DNA from: Muribaculaceae bacterium
GTDB lineage: Bacteria; Bacteroidota; Bacteroidia; Bacteroidales; Muribaculaceae
Direction: 5' to 3'
Assembly: GCA_017462345.1 (NCBI GenBank)
Contig: JAFTRI010000007.1
Coordinates: 1-64,000 of the forward strand
DNA length: 64,000 nucleotides
The translations under genes were made by a program, and so were the position numbers. The notes beneath the pieces were generated by a model that was given only the letters and a program-made list of their open reading frames with translations, did not search any database and was not told the origin of the DNA. This document shows, piece after piece, positions 44,383-52,136 of this stretch (position 1 is its first letter; each line of letters opens with the position of its first letter).

Positions 44383-45582
44383 ATGAGACATATATTTTGC
44401 GGAGTCATTGCGATGGCAATGGCAGCAGGGGCTTCGGCCGATGACAAAGTGATAGTTCCGGACAGCACCGGATTCACGTTTACCGATGTAAAGTTGGTAC
44501 AGACCACCCCGGTCAAGGATCAGAACAAGTCGGGTACTTGCTGGTGCTTTGCCGGCACATCGTTCTTTGAAGACGAGATAATGCGAAAGGGAGGTGAGGC
44601 ACTTGACCTGTCGGAAATGCTGACCGTGAGGATGTGCTATCTTGAGAAAGCCGACCGCTATGTGCGCATGTACGGGTCGACGGCATTCTCCCCCGGAGGG
44701 AGTATTCTTGATGTCCCATACGTGTGGGAGCGTTACGGAGCGATTCCCGAGGAGGTCTACAACGGTCTCGGATACGGGGAGGAGAAGCATAACCACGGAG
44801 AGCTCCATGCAGTGCTTTCATCCTATATGAAATCGATAAATGCCAACCCCAACAAAAAACTCTCGACAGCATGGCGCAGGGGTCTTGAAGGGATACTCGA
44901 CGCTTATTTCGGCAAGTTACCGGAAACATTCAGCTATAAGGGCAAGACCTACACCCCGCAGTCATACGCCAAGTCACTCGGTCTTGACATGAATGACTAC
45001 GTTGCAGTCACCTCATTCACACACCACCCGTTCTACAGTCCGTTTGTCCTCGAAGTCGCCGACAACTGGCTGTGGGGACAGTACCATAATGTACCGCTCG
45101 ACGAGCTTAAAGCGATTGTGGACAACGCCATCGACAACGGGTATTCGCTTGTGTGGGCTGCCGATGTGAGCGAGGGCGGCTTCAAGTGGCGTAAGGGCTA
45201 TGCCGTCCTGCCCAAGGAAAAGAAACAGGATGACATGGAAGGTACGGAATTAGCCCGTTGGGTACAGCTTTCGGACAAAGACCGTGAAGAGGAAAAGTAC
45301 GACATCAAAGGCCCGGTTCCCGAGATGGAGGTCACCCAGGAGATACGCCAGGAGATGTTCGACCGGCTTGAGACTACCGATGACCACGGAATGACAATCA
45401 TAGGCAAGGCAGTAGACCAAGAGGGGAACCGGTACTACAAAGTGAAAAACTCATGGGATACCAACCAGCTGTATAACGGGTATTTCTACGTTTCCGAGCC
45501 ATATTTCCTCGCGAAGACACTGAGCATACTCGTCCACAAGGATGCAATTCCCAAAGCAACCCTATCGAAGATGAAACTATAA
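44383..45582 (+). CDS. secreted C1 (papain-like, bleomycin hydrolase/aminopeptidase C) cysteine peptidase
   Basis: The 399-residue protein has a signal peptide (MRHIFCGVIAMAMAAGASA) and a C1B peptidase domain. VKDQNKSGTCWCFAG gives the oxyanion Gln47 and nucleophile Cys53; DDHGMTIIG supplies the catalytic His and VKNSWDTN the Asn. Bleomycin-hydrolase-like segments such as HHPFYSPFVLEVADNW are present. Cytoplasmic PepC enzymes lack a signal, so this is a periplasmic or exported form, as is common in Bacteroidales. It has its own promoter and terminator, which argues against a direct part in glycan use despite its place inside the Sus-like locus. Confidence 0.9.
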   Translation: MRHIFCGVIAMAMAAGASADDKVIVPDSTGFTFTDVKLVQTTPVKDQNKSGTCWCFAGTSFFEDEIMRKGGEALDLSEMLTVRMCYLEKADRYVRMYGSTAFSPGGSILDVPYVWERYGAIPEEVYNGLGYGEEKHNHGELHAVLSSYMKSINANPNKKLSTAWRRGLEGILDAYFGKLPETFSYKGKTYTPQSYAKSLGLDMNDYVAVTSFTHHPFYSPFVLEVADNWLWGQYHNVPLDELKAIVDNAIDNGYSLVWAADVSEGGFKWRKGYAVLPKEKKQDDMEGTELARWVQLSDKDREEEKYDIKGPVPEMEVTQEIRQEMFDRLETTDDHGMTIIGKAVDQEGNRYYKVKNSWDTNQLYNGYFYVSEPYFLAKTLSILVHKDAIPKATLSKMKL

Positions 45583-45591
45583 GCGACAAGG

Positions 45592-45629
45592 AAATGACGG
45601 ACAGCAATAAACTGCCTGTCATTTTTTTT
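45592..45629 (+). terminator. terminator after the C1 peptidase gene
   Basis: AAATGAC...GGACAG pairs with CTGCCT...GTCATTT (about 45592-45624), followed by a run of T. The stem has one bulge. Confidence 0.75.
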
Positions 45630-45754
45630 GAGAGGGGTGACAAGATCGCATTGCATTGTATCGGGAAATGTCGTATCTTTACCACATATACAGAAATGAT
45701 GAGGTCAGTTGTCATCATTTCAGTAACCAGCAACAAATAAAACTTAAAATAATC

Positions 45755-48445
45755 ATGAAAAAGAGACACTTGCTTATAGGCGCAACGACCGCAGCAATGA
45801 TTGCCGCATCATGCAGCCCGGGGAATTCGGATACCGATGTAATCTTCTCGTGTGACGAGTACACCGTGTACACCGACAGAGTCGAACAGGGAGAATTTAC
45901 GGCTACGGCTGTAAGCCCGACAGAGATAGTAACCAATTATAAAAGTCCGGAACTGTCAGGGGCATCGTCACTCGTAAAATTCCGGTTCTCGATAAACAGC
46001 CGCGACAACGAGCTGCAACAAGGGAGCAGCCACACAGCATTGATAGGAGATGCAGCGAGTGACGGGTTTGTCTATACTTTCGGCAAGGTTACCGAGGACA
46101 TTGCTCCCGATGCCAAAGGGGTAGAGCTTGCCAAGGACACGCGATGGACGGTACGCGTAGACATGCGTCCTGTGCTTGAATCATTCAAGAGGACCGGGGC
46201 ATTTGTCACCGAAACCGGAGACCTGATTTACAGCGACGACTTCAAGGGAGTGTGGATTGCCGGCAGTGTAGAACCCCTGAGCTGGGATTTCGAGAACCTG
46301 TACGGGAAAGATGACCGCAAACTCACTGACCGCGGAGACGGTATCTACGAAGTGACCCTGACCGTAAATCCGACCACTGACGTACCGGAAAACCCGACAG
46401 GATGGAAAACCGATGCCGTCGACACACGTTTCCCGCAGTACTCATCAGGGCAGGTACTTGTCGATGCACTGTACAACATGTCGATTGACTGCATCGCCTC
46501 AAACATACGCCCTGACGACACTTACCGTGCAGGTGCAGCATGGGACGGGGTGTGGACACGCGACGTGTCCTACTCGATATATCTCGCACTGGCGTATCTT
46601 GACCCGCAACGGGCAATGAACAGCCTGCGGGTAAAGGTCAAGAACGGCCGTATAATACAAGATACCGGCACAGGCGGTTCCTGGCCTGTGTCAAGTGACC
46701 GTATCGTATGGACCATTGCAGCATGGGAAATATACAAAATCACCGGAGACAAGAACTGGCTTTCAGAGGCATTCGAGATTGCAGACGCAACACTGAAGGA
46801 TGACATGCTTGTGGTGTGGAATCCCCAATACAAGCTGATGCAAGGCGAACAGAGCTATCTTGACTGGCGCGAGCAGACCTATCCCCGATGGATGCAACCC
46901 AAAGACATCTATGAATCGATGTGCCTTGGCACAAATGTAGTGTTTGCCGAGGCATTCGACATTCTCGGCGACATGGCAGAGGAATTAGGAAAAGACAGCC
47001 GCCACTATGAGGATATGGCAGACATGCTTGAGAACTCCATCAACAATAACCTGTGGATTCCCGAAAAAGGATATTACAGCGAGTACCTTTACGGTGGAGT
47101 TTACCCGATACAGTCACAGACAGCGGACAACCTCGGACAGGCATTGAGTGTAATCTTCGGTGTCGCGAACGACGAGATGGCACGTTCGGTCGTTGGCAAG
47201 ACCCCGATATTACCATTCGGGACATCATCGGTCTACCCGCAAATCCCTGATATAAAGCCGTATCACAACGATGCAGTATGGCCGTTTGTCCAGTCATACT
47301 GGAATCTTGCAGCCGCCGAAGCCGAGAATATGGCAGCATTTGAAGCCGGACTTGGTGCGTTGTACCGTTCAGCCGCATTATTCGGGACATTCAAGGAACT
47401 ATTCGTCGCATCAAACGGCGACTACCGCGGTACGGCCGTAAACTCGGACAAAATGCTATGGAGCTCGACCGGCAATGTGTCAATGATAATGAGAGTATTC
47501 GCCGGCATGGAATTTGAGACAGACGGAATCGACTTTGACCCGTTTATACCGGAGTCGCTACCCGGTGACAAGGTGATAACCGGTTTCCGCTACCGGGATG
47601 CAGTGCTGACGATTGCCATACACGGGACCGGCTCTGAGATCGCAAAATTCGAAATCGACGGGAAACGCAGCGACAAGGAGTTTTTCCCTGCCGACATGAA
47701 GGGTGAACACCGTATAGACATAACGATGGACAACCGCAGCGTAAAACAGCAACCGGTGAATATGACAAAACAGGCGTGGATGCCCCCGTCACCGACAGTC
47801 GCATGGAACAGCATAAGCAACGCAGTCATCGAGAACTACACAGAGGGGCAGGAATATCTTGTGTTCCGTAACGGAATCCTTGACAAAAAGGTCAAGACCA
47901 ATGATTTTTCGCTCGAAGAGATGCCAGGATACACAGTAGTGGATATAGTTCCCGTTTCAGCTGAGGGGCTCAGCGGATTCACAATGCGTCCGTACGAATA
48001 CACCCATGATGACGAGACGGTGATCATAGAGGCAGAGAGCTTTGCCAAACCCGGCACACAGTTCATCAAGGACAGCAAGAAAGCCGGCGGATTCGTCGAA
48101 ACCACACGGGAACATAACACCCGACTGGCATTTGACGTGACAGTCGAAAAAGGAGGGACTTACTTTGTGGATGTAAGGTATGCCAACGGTTCAGGCCCAA
48201 TCAATACCGAAAACAAGTGTGCCATACGTACATTAGTTGTAAACGGGAACAGAGCCGGGGCAATCGTCATGCCACAACGCGGTATCGGCGAATGGCTGTC
48301 GACCGGTTACAGCAACATGCTGACGACAGAGCTCAATGCCGGCAACAACACACTGGCAATCGAATATCTTACACCGGAGAATATCAATATGAACGGCGAT
48401 GTCAACACGGCACTGCTCGATTATGTAAGAATCATAAAGAAATAG
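45755..48445 (+). CDS. six-hairpin (alpha/alpha)6 glycosidase lipoprotein with C-terminal carbohydrate-binding module
   Basis: From the Met at 45755 the product is 896 residues with a lipoprotein signal (TTAAMIAASC). An N-terminal beta-sandwich (about 20-230) precedes an (alpha/alpha)6 barrel (about 240-620). Barrel motifs include GAAWDGVWTRDVSYSIYLAL, GTGGSWPVSSDRIVWTIAAW, YLDWREQTYPRWMQPKD, PYHNDAVWPFVQSYWNLAA and SSTGNVSMIMRVFAG. The Asp/Glu in WTRD and DWRE are candidate catalytic acids. A C-terminal ~140-residue CBM6/CBM35-like module starts at EAESFAKPG. I cannot name the GH family. It is 10 bases before a GH13 gene and opposite susCDEF, so an alpha-glucan substrate is likely. A frame opening at 45656 is rejected for lacking a signal. 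Confidence 0.78.
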   Translation: MKKRHLLIGATTAAMIAASCSPGNSDTDVIFSCDEYTVYTDRVEQGEFTATAVSPTEIVTNYKSPELSGASSLVKFRFSINSRDNELQQGSSHTALIGDAASDGFVYTFGKVTEDIAPDAKGVELAKDTRWTVRVDMRPVLESFKRTGAFVTETGDLIYSDDFKGVWIAGSVEPLSWDFENLYGKDDRKLTDRGDGIYEVTLTVNPTTDVPENPTGWKTDAVDTRFPQYSSGQVLVDALYNMSIDCIASNIRPDDTYRAGAAWDGVWTRDVSYSIYLALAYLDPQRAMNSLRVKVKNGRIIQDTGTGGSWPVSSDRIVWTIAAWEIYKITGDKNWLSEAFEIADATLKDDMLVVWNPQYKLMQGEQSYLDWREQTYPRWMQPKDIYESMCLGTNVVFAEAFDILGDMAEELGKDSRHYEDMADMLENSINNNLWIPEKGYYSEYLYGGVYPIQSQTADNLGQALSVIFGVANDEMARSVVGKTPILPFGTSSVYPQIPDIKPYHNDAVWPFVQSYWNLAAAEAENMAAFEAGLGALYRSAALFGTFKELFVASNGDYRGTAVNSDKMLWSSTGNVSMIMRVFAGMEFETDGIDFDPFIPESLPGDKVITGFRYRDAVLTIAIHGTGSEIAKFEIDGKRSDKEFFPADMKGEHRIDITMDNRSVKQQPVNMTKQAWMPPSPTVAWNSISNAVIENYTEGQEYLVFRNGILDKKVKTNDFSLEEMPGYTVVDIVPVSAEGLSGFTMRPYEYTHDDETVIIEAESFAKPGTQFIKDSKKAGGFVETTREHNTRLAFDVTVEKGGTYFVDVRYANGSGPINTENKCAIRTLVVNGNRAGAIVMPQRGIGEWLSTGYSNMLTTELNAGNNTLAIEYLTPENINMNGDVNTALLDYVRIIKK

Positions 48446-48455
48446 TACTTATCTT

Positions 48456-50306
48456 ATGCGCAGAATATCTTTGATATGCGGGTTGCTGGCAAGTGTGGCA
48501 ACCTGCTGGGCAAAACCGGAGGCAGACACGATAAACCCTCCATATTGGTGGGTGGGAATGGCCAATGACACCCTACAGGTCATGGTTCATGGCCAGGGGA
48601 TACGCGATGCGGAAGTGTCGGTCGACTACCCCGGAGTGGAACTTGCCGATGTCGTTCGTCTTGACAGCCCAAATTACCAGTTCCTGTATTTTGTAATTTC
48701 CGGAGACGCCAATCCCGGAGAGATGTCCATAGAATTTGACATCGACGGCAAGAGGTCAACCGTTCCCTACGAGTTGCGAGCACGAGGGCGTGCACCGGAA
48801 GACTACAAGGGTTTTGATGCCTCGGATGTACTTTACCTGATAATGCCCGACCGTTTTGCCGACGGAGACCCTTCAAACAATAACGCCAACACACTTGAAA
48901 ACCGCACCAATACCGACCGCAATGACCCCAATGCCCGTCATGGAGGCGACATAAGGGGAATGCGGGAACACATAGGCTATATCGACTCACTCGGGGTTAC
49001 AGCCATCTGGGTCAATCCGGTGCTGACCAACGACATGCCCGGCGGTGCATATCAAGGGTATGCGACAACCGACTATTACAATATAGACCCACGGTTCGGG
49101 ACAAATGACGAGTGGATCGAATTTGTCGAGGAGTGCCATTCGCGCGGGATAAAGGTAGTGATGGACATGATATTCAACCATTCGGGAAGTTCCCATATAT
49201 GGTTTACCGACCGACCGTCGGCTGACTGGTTCAACTATCCCGACGGATATGTGCAGACCAACTACCGGCTGTCGACTGTACATGACCCATACGTGAGCGA
49301 CTATGACCTGAAGCGCACGACCGAGGGATGGTTTGTAGAGTCGATGCCTGACCTGAACCAGAACAACCCCCACCTCATGAAATACCTTGTACAGAACTCC
49401 ATCTGGTGGATAGAATCATCCAAAATCGACGGCATACGCATGGACACTCACCCATACGCATTCTTCCAGCCGATGGCCGACTGGATTTCGGCAGTCGAAC
49501 GAGAATACCCCAACTACAACATCGTAGGCGAATGCTGGTACGGGACAGAAGGCGGAGAAGCATTCTGGCAGCGCGGGAGCAAGGTAAACCCGGGAGATTC
49601 CAACCTCCCTACCGTCATGGACTTTGTCCTGTCAATCATTTCGCGCAAAGCATTCAACTCACCGACCGACAGGCTCTCGGGGCTTAACGCCATATACGAC
49701 CATCTGGCACTCGACTACCTATTTCCCGACCCACAGAAAATTCTGACATTCCTCGACAATCACGATACCGACCGTTTCCTGCCCGAAGAACCGGAGTCAT
49801 TGGATCAATGGAAACAGGCAATGACATTCCTGCTCACATCACGCGGTATCCCGCAAATTTATTATGGGACTGAACTGCTCATGAACGGCTCGAAAGAGGG
49901 AAGTGACGGATATGTCCGCCGTGATTTTCCCGGAGGATTCCCAGGCGACAAGACCAATGCGTTCACCGCTTCAGGACGTACAACGAAACAGAACGAGGCT
50001 CACGGATTCCTATCAAAGCTGCTCAACTGGCGTAAGGGTAAAGCCAATGAAGTCATTGCCCGCGGCTCACTCAAACACTTTATGCCAGAACACGGCATAT
50101 ATGTTTACCGGCGCAAATCAGGCGACAAGGAAATCCATGTGCTGATGAACGGTAACGACGAATCCCGCACCGTGACAATGGAACGTACCGTCGAGACATT
50201 ACCTTACGGCACATCATTAAGGGACATGCTCACAGGAGAAACCGTCACCATTACCGAAGAGATGACGTTTCCTGCCCGTGCCATCTATATCCTTGAAAAC
50301 TTCTGA
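48456..50306 (+). CDS. secreted GH13 alpha-amylase/neopullulanase-like enzyme (SusA-like)
   Basis: The 616-residue protein has a signal peptide (to about 19), an N-terminal cyclomaltodextrinase-type beta domain (about 25-112), a GH13 catalytic barrel (about 120-530) and a C-terminal beta domain. Catalytic residues are clear: nucleophile Asp330 in DGIRMDTHPY, acid/base Glu359 in IVGECWYG, and Asp437 in FLDNHDTDRF. VVMDMIFNH is also present. The layout matches SusA neopullulanase, which cuts maltooligosaccharides in the periplasm. It is co-oriented and 10 bases from the six-hairpin glycosidase gene, so the two form one operon. Confidence 0.93.
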   Translation: MRRISLICGLLASVATCWAKPEADTINPPYWWVGMANDTLQVMVHGQGIRDAEVSVDYPGVELADVVRLDSPNYQFLYFVISGDANPGEMSIEFDIDGKRSTVPYELRARGRAPEDYKGFDASDVLYLIMPDRFADGDPSNNNANTLENRTNTDRNDPNARHGGDIRGMREHIGYIDSLGVTAIWVNPVLTNDMPGGAYQGYATTDYYNIDPRFGTNDEWIEFVEECHSRGIKVVMDMIFNHSGSSHIWFTDRPSADWFNYPDGYVQTNYRLSTVHDPYVSDYDLKRTTEGWFVESMPDLNQNNPHLMKYLVQNSIWWIESSKIDGIRMDTHPYAFFQPMADWISAVEREYPNYNIVGECWYGTEGGEAFWQRGSKVNPGDSNLPTVMDFVLSIISRKAFNSPTDRLSGLNAIYDHLALDYLFPDPQKILTFLDNHDTDRFLPEEPESLDQWKQAMTFLLTSRGIPQIYYGTELLMNGSKEGSDGYVRRDFPGGFPGDKTNAFTASGRTTKQNEAHGFLSKLLNWRKGKANEVIARGSLKHFMPEHGIYVYRRKSGDKEIHVLMNGNDESRTVTMERTVETLPYGTSLRDMLTGETVTITEEMTFPARAIYILENF

Positions 50307-50314
50307 CCAAGACA

Positions 50315-50821
50315 ATGAAACGGATCGGAATCCTATCGGATACACATTCATGCTGGGATGCCCGCTTTGCACAACATTTTGCCGATTGCGATGAAGTGTG
50401 GCATGCGGGAGACATCGGGGATATAAGTGTGCTCAGGCACCTTGAGGCGACAGTTCCTTTAGTACGCGCCGTTTCCGGCAATGTCGACCATGGAGATGTG
50501 TGCCGCAGATGCAAGGAGACGGAAATGTTTACCGTCGAAGGGATAAATGTGTGGATGACACATATAGGCGGCTATCCCGGGCGTTATGCTCCCGGAGTCA
50601 AACGTCTTCTCCGGGAGAACCGCATAAGACTAATGATTACCGGGCATTCACATATACTGAAAGTGCTATGGGACAAAGAACTCGATGTACTGCACATAAA
50701 TCCGGGAGCAGCCGGCTATCAAGGGTGGCAAAAGGAACGCACCCTTGTGCGTCTTGTACTCGATGCCGGAGAGATGCGTGACCTTGAAGTTATCGAACTC
50801 GGAAAGAAACGTATTGAATAA
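50315..50821 (+). CDS. YfcE/MJ0936-family metallophosphoesterase
   Basis: The 168-residue protein has the calcineurin-like metal motifs in order: GILSDTHSCWDARF, VWHAGDIGDI, VSGNVDH, ITGHSHI and NPGAAGYQGW. It is a single-domain phosphodiesterase active on small phosphodiesters; physiological substrate is unknown. It starts 9 bases after the GH13 gene, so it is probably co-transcribed, without an obvious functional link. Confidence 0.93.
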   Translation: MKRIGILSDTHSCWDARFAQHFADCDEVWHAGDIGDISVLRHLEATVPLVRAVSGNVDHGDVCRRCKETEMFTVEGINVWMTHIGGYPGRYAPGVKRLLRENRIRLMITGHSHILKVLWDKELDVLHINPGAAGYQGWQKERTLVRLVLDAGEMRDLEVIELGKKRIE

Positions 50822-50841
50822 TCCACATAAAACAAAACGAT

Positions 50842-51363
50842 ATGAGAACAGCAATAAAGACACGTATCACCGTCACGGCAGCCATATTCATGCTCATGAT
50901 TACCGCATGCAAGACAAATGAGAACAACTACCGCACGGCATACGAAGCTGCACGACAGCACCAGCAGGGGGACATAGACGCGACCACCTACTCACTCATC
51001 AAGCAGGAAGCCATGCCGACGGCTATGGCAATCGGTCAGGACACACTGAGGGTAAAGACCGAAACAGTGGCACTGTATACCGACAATTCAACTGACAGCG
51101 GACAAAAGCTGAACCCGTTCAATGTCGTTACCGGACAATTCCGCCAGGTGTTCAATGCCAAGGCAATGCGGGACAGGCTGAAAAACCACGGCTACGACGC
51201 ATATATCATAGAGACAGGTGAACCGCTATACTATGTAGTTGCGGGAGGGTGTGCGACAAAGGAGGAAGTGCCTGCAATAGTGAAACGTGTGGAAAACGAC
51301 AAGAATATAGTCGTTAAACTACCGTTCCCGTGGGTACTGCATCCGGCCGGTTTCCCCCAATAA
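50842..51363 (+). CDS. SPOR-domain lipoprotein
   Basis: The 173-residue protein has a lipoprotein signal (FMLMITAC) and a C-terminal SPOR domain (about 95-160): NVVTGQFRQVFNAKAMRDRL, GYDAYIIETGEPLYYVVAGG, and ATKEEVPAIVKRVE. SPOR domains bind denuded septal peptidoglycan, so a role in the cell wall is likely. It lies 20 bases after the phosphodiesterase gene. Confidence 0.9.
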   Translation: MRTAIKTRITVTAAIFMLMITACKTNENNYRTAYEAARQHQQGDIDATTYSLIKQEAMPTAMAIGQDTLRVKTETVALYTDNSTDSGQKLNPFNVVTGQFRQVFNAKAMRDRLKNHGYDAYIIETGEPLYYVVAGGCATKEEVPAIVKRVENDKNIVVKLPFPWVLHPAGFPQ

Positions 51364-51408
51364 TTCCAGACAAGCCGATGTGCAGTTTTGAAAAATTTTG
51401 AAAAAATA

Positions 51409-51440
51409 TTTGGTTATTCAATTTTAATTACATATATTTG
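51409..51440 (+). promoter_or_regulatory. full consensus promoter with no gene behind it
   Basis: TTTG (51409-51412) and TATATTTG (51433-51440) are 20 bp apart, a perfect fit to the Bacteroidetes consensus. No ORF of useful length follows before a terminator-like hairpin ~85 bases on. Confidence 0.65.
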
Positions 51441-51446
51441 AGCAGT

Positions 51447-51564
51447 GAATAAAAATTACACTATTCATATAGAATGTGACCGTTTTTTCAAAATATATAT
51501 GTTTTTATAGATTGTAGATTTTGAGAGGGTGCTATCGTGAGACAGTGCCCTCTTTATTTTTATT
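51447..51564 (+). ncRNA. candidate small RNA (~115 nt)
   Basis: The predicted transcript begins about 7 bases after the -7 box. It opens with a stem TGAATA (about 51446-51451) with TATTCA (about 51463-51468), continues through an AU-rich single-stranded part, and ends in AGAGGG (51524-51529) paired with CCCTCT (51547-51552) followed by TTATTTTTATT. No family is recognised. An alternative is a short 5' or 3' UTR remnant. Confidence 0.5.
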
Positions 51565-51700
51565 AACCTTTCACATAGAACCACAGCTCACATCAACACT
51601 TTCCACAGCCACCATAGACCCAGCCCGTGCAAAGGAGGGACAATAGCGGAGACAGACTGAGGCACGGCATCCAACCGGCACACCGGAAGCGAACAGGCAC

Positions 51701-51729
51701 AAAAAAAGCTGATCACATGGTGGTCAGCT
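51701..51729 (-). terminator. terminator of the small Cys-rich lipoprotein gene
   Basis: AGCTGATCAC (51707-51716) and GTGGTCAGCT (51720-51729) form a 10-bp stem with one wobble pair; on the minus strand a T6 run follows. Confidence 0.85.
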
Positions 51730-51759
51730 AAATTCCTGTTAAAATAACTGTATCAACAA

Positions 51760-51975
51760 TTATTTTACTTCAGCAGAGTCAGCGTTGCATTTTACTTCAG
51801 CAGAGTCGCACTTAGCAACACAAGCAGAATCAGCGCAGCAAGCAGAGTCAACAACTTCTACTGCAACTTCTTCAACAGCTACGGTGTCAACAGCTTCAGC
51901 AGCCTTGTCAGATCCACCGCAAGAGAACAATGATACGCTGAATACAACAGCAAGTAATAAAACTAACTTTTTCAT
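51760..51975 (-). CDS. small Cys-rich repetitive lipoprotein
   Basis: From the Met at 51975 the product is 71 residues: a lipoprotein signal (LLLAVVFSVSLFSC), a Val/Glu/Ala-rich spacer, then repeated DSA units: DSACC, DSACVAKC, DSAEVKC, DSAEVK. Five Cys lie beyond the lipobox Cys. At DNA level an 18-bp unit (TTTTACTTCAGCAGAGTC, plus strand) recurs at about 51770 and 51790, so the C-terminus arose by tandem duplication. The frame opens at 52029, but the promoter at 52028-52058 rules that out. Function is unknown; metal or thiol chemistry is conceivable. Confidence 0.75.
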   Translation of the reverse strand: MKKLVLLLAVVFSVSLFSCGGSDKAAEAVDTVAVEEVAVEVVDSACCADSACVAKCDSAEVKCNADSAEVK

Positions 51976-52027
51976 TTTCTTTTTTTTGATTAAATAATAA
52001 AACAATATCTTTTGCTTCAAAAACGCC

Positions 52028-52058
52028 ACAAAGTTAATACAAAATCAAATAACAACAA
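52028..52058 (-). promoter_or_regulatory. promoter of the small lipoprotein gene
   Basis: On the minus strand TAACTTTG (52028-52035) and TTTG (52055-52058) are 19 bp apart, a full match. It fixes the lipoprotein start at 51975. Confidence 0.75.
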
Positions 52059-52105
52059 ATAAATTTCATGGATTTTTTCCACGTTTTTTCCTGAACATGA
52101 AATTT
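52059..52105 (-). terminator. 11-bp inverted repeat after the SulP gene
   Basis: TAAATTTCATG (52059-52069) and CATGAAATTTA (52095-52105) are perfect inverted copies with a 25-nt loop. It follows the sulP stop on the minus strand and abuts the next promoter, so it may be the sulP terminator or an operator. Confidence 0.45.
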
Positions 52106-52136
52106 ATGACACATTTGCATGTAACATCCATGACTT

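Larger units (their letters stand above)
51364..51759. other. 396-bp intergenic region
   Basis: No protein gene is supported. The left half holds the promoter and candidate small RNA described below. The right half (51563-51700) shows nothing recognisable. The end holds the terminator of the small lipoprotein gene. Confidence 0.6.

Noticed and set aside
51975-52029. Upstream start for the small lipoprotein
   Set aside because: A full -33/-7 promoter lies at 52028-52058, so the codon at 52029 is not in the transcript.
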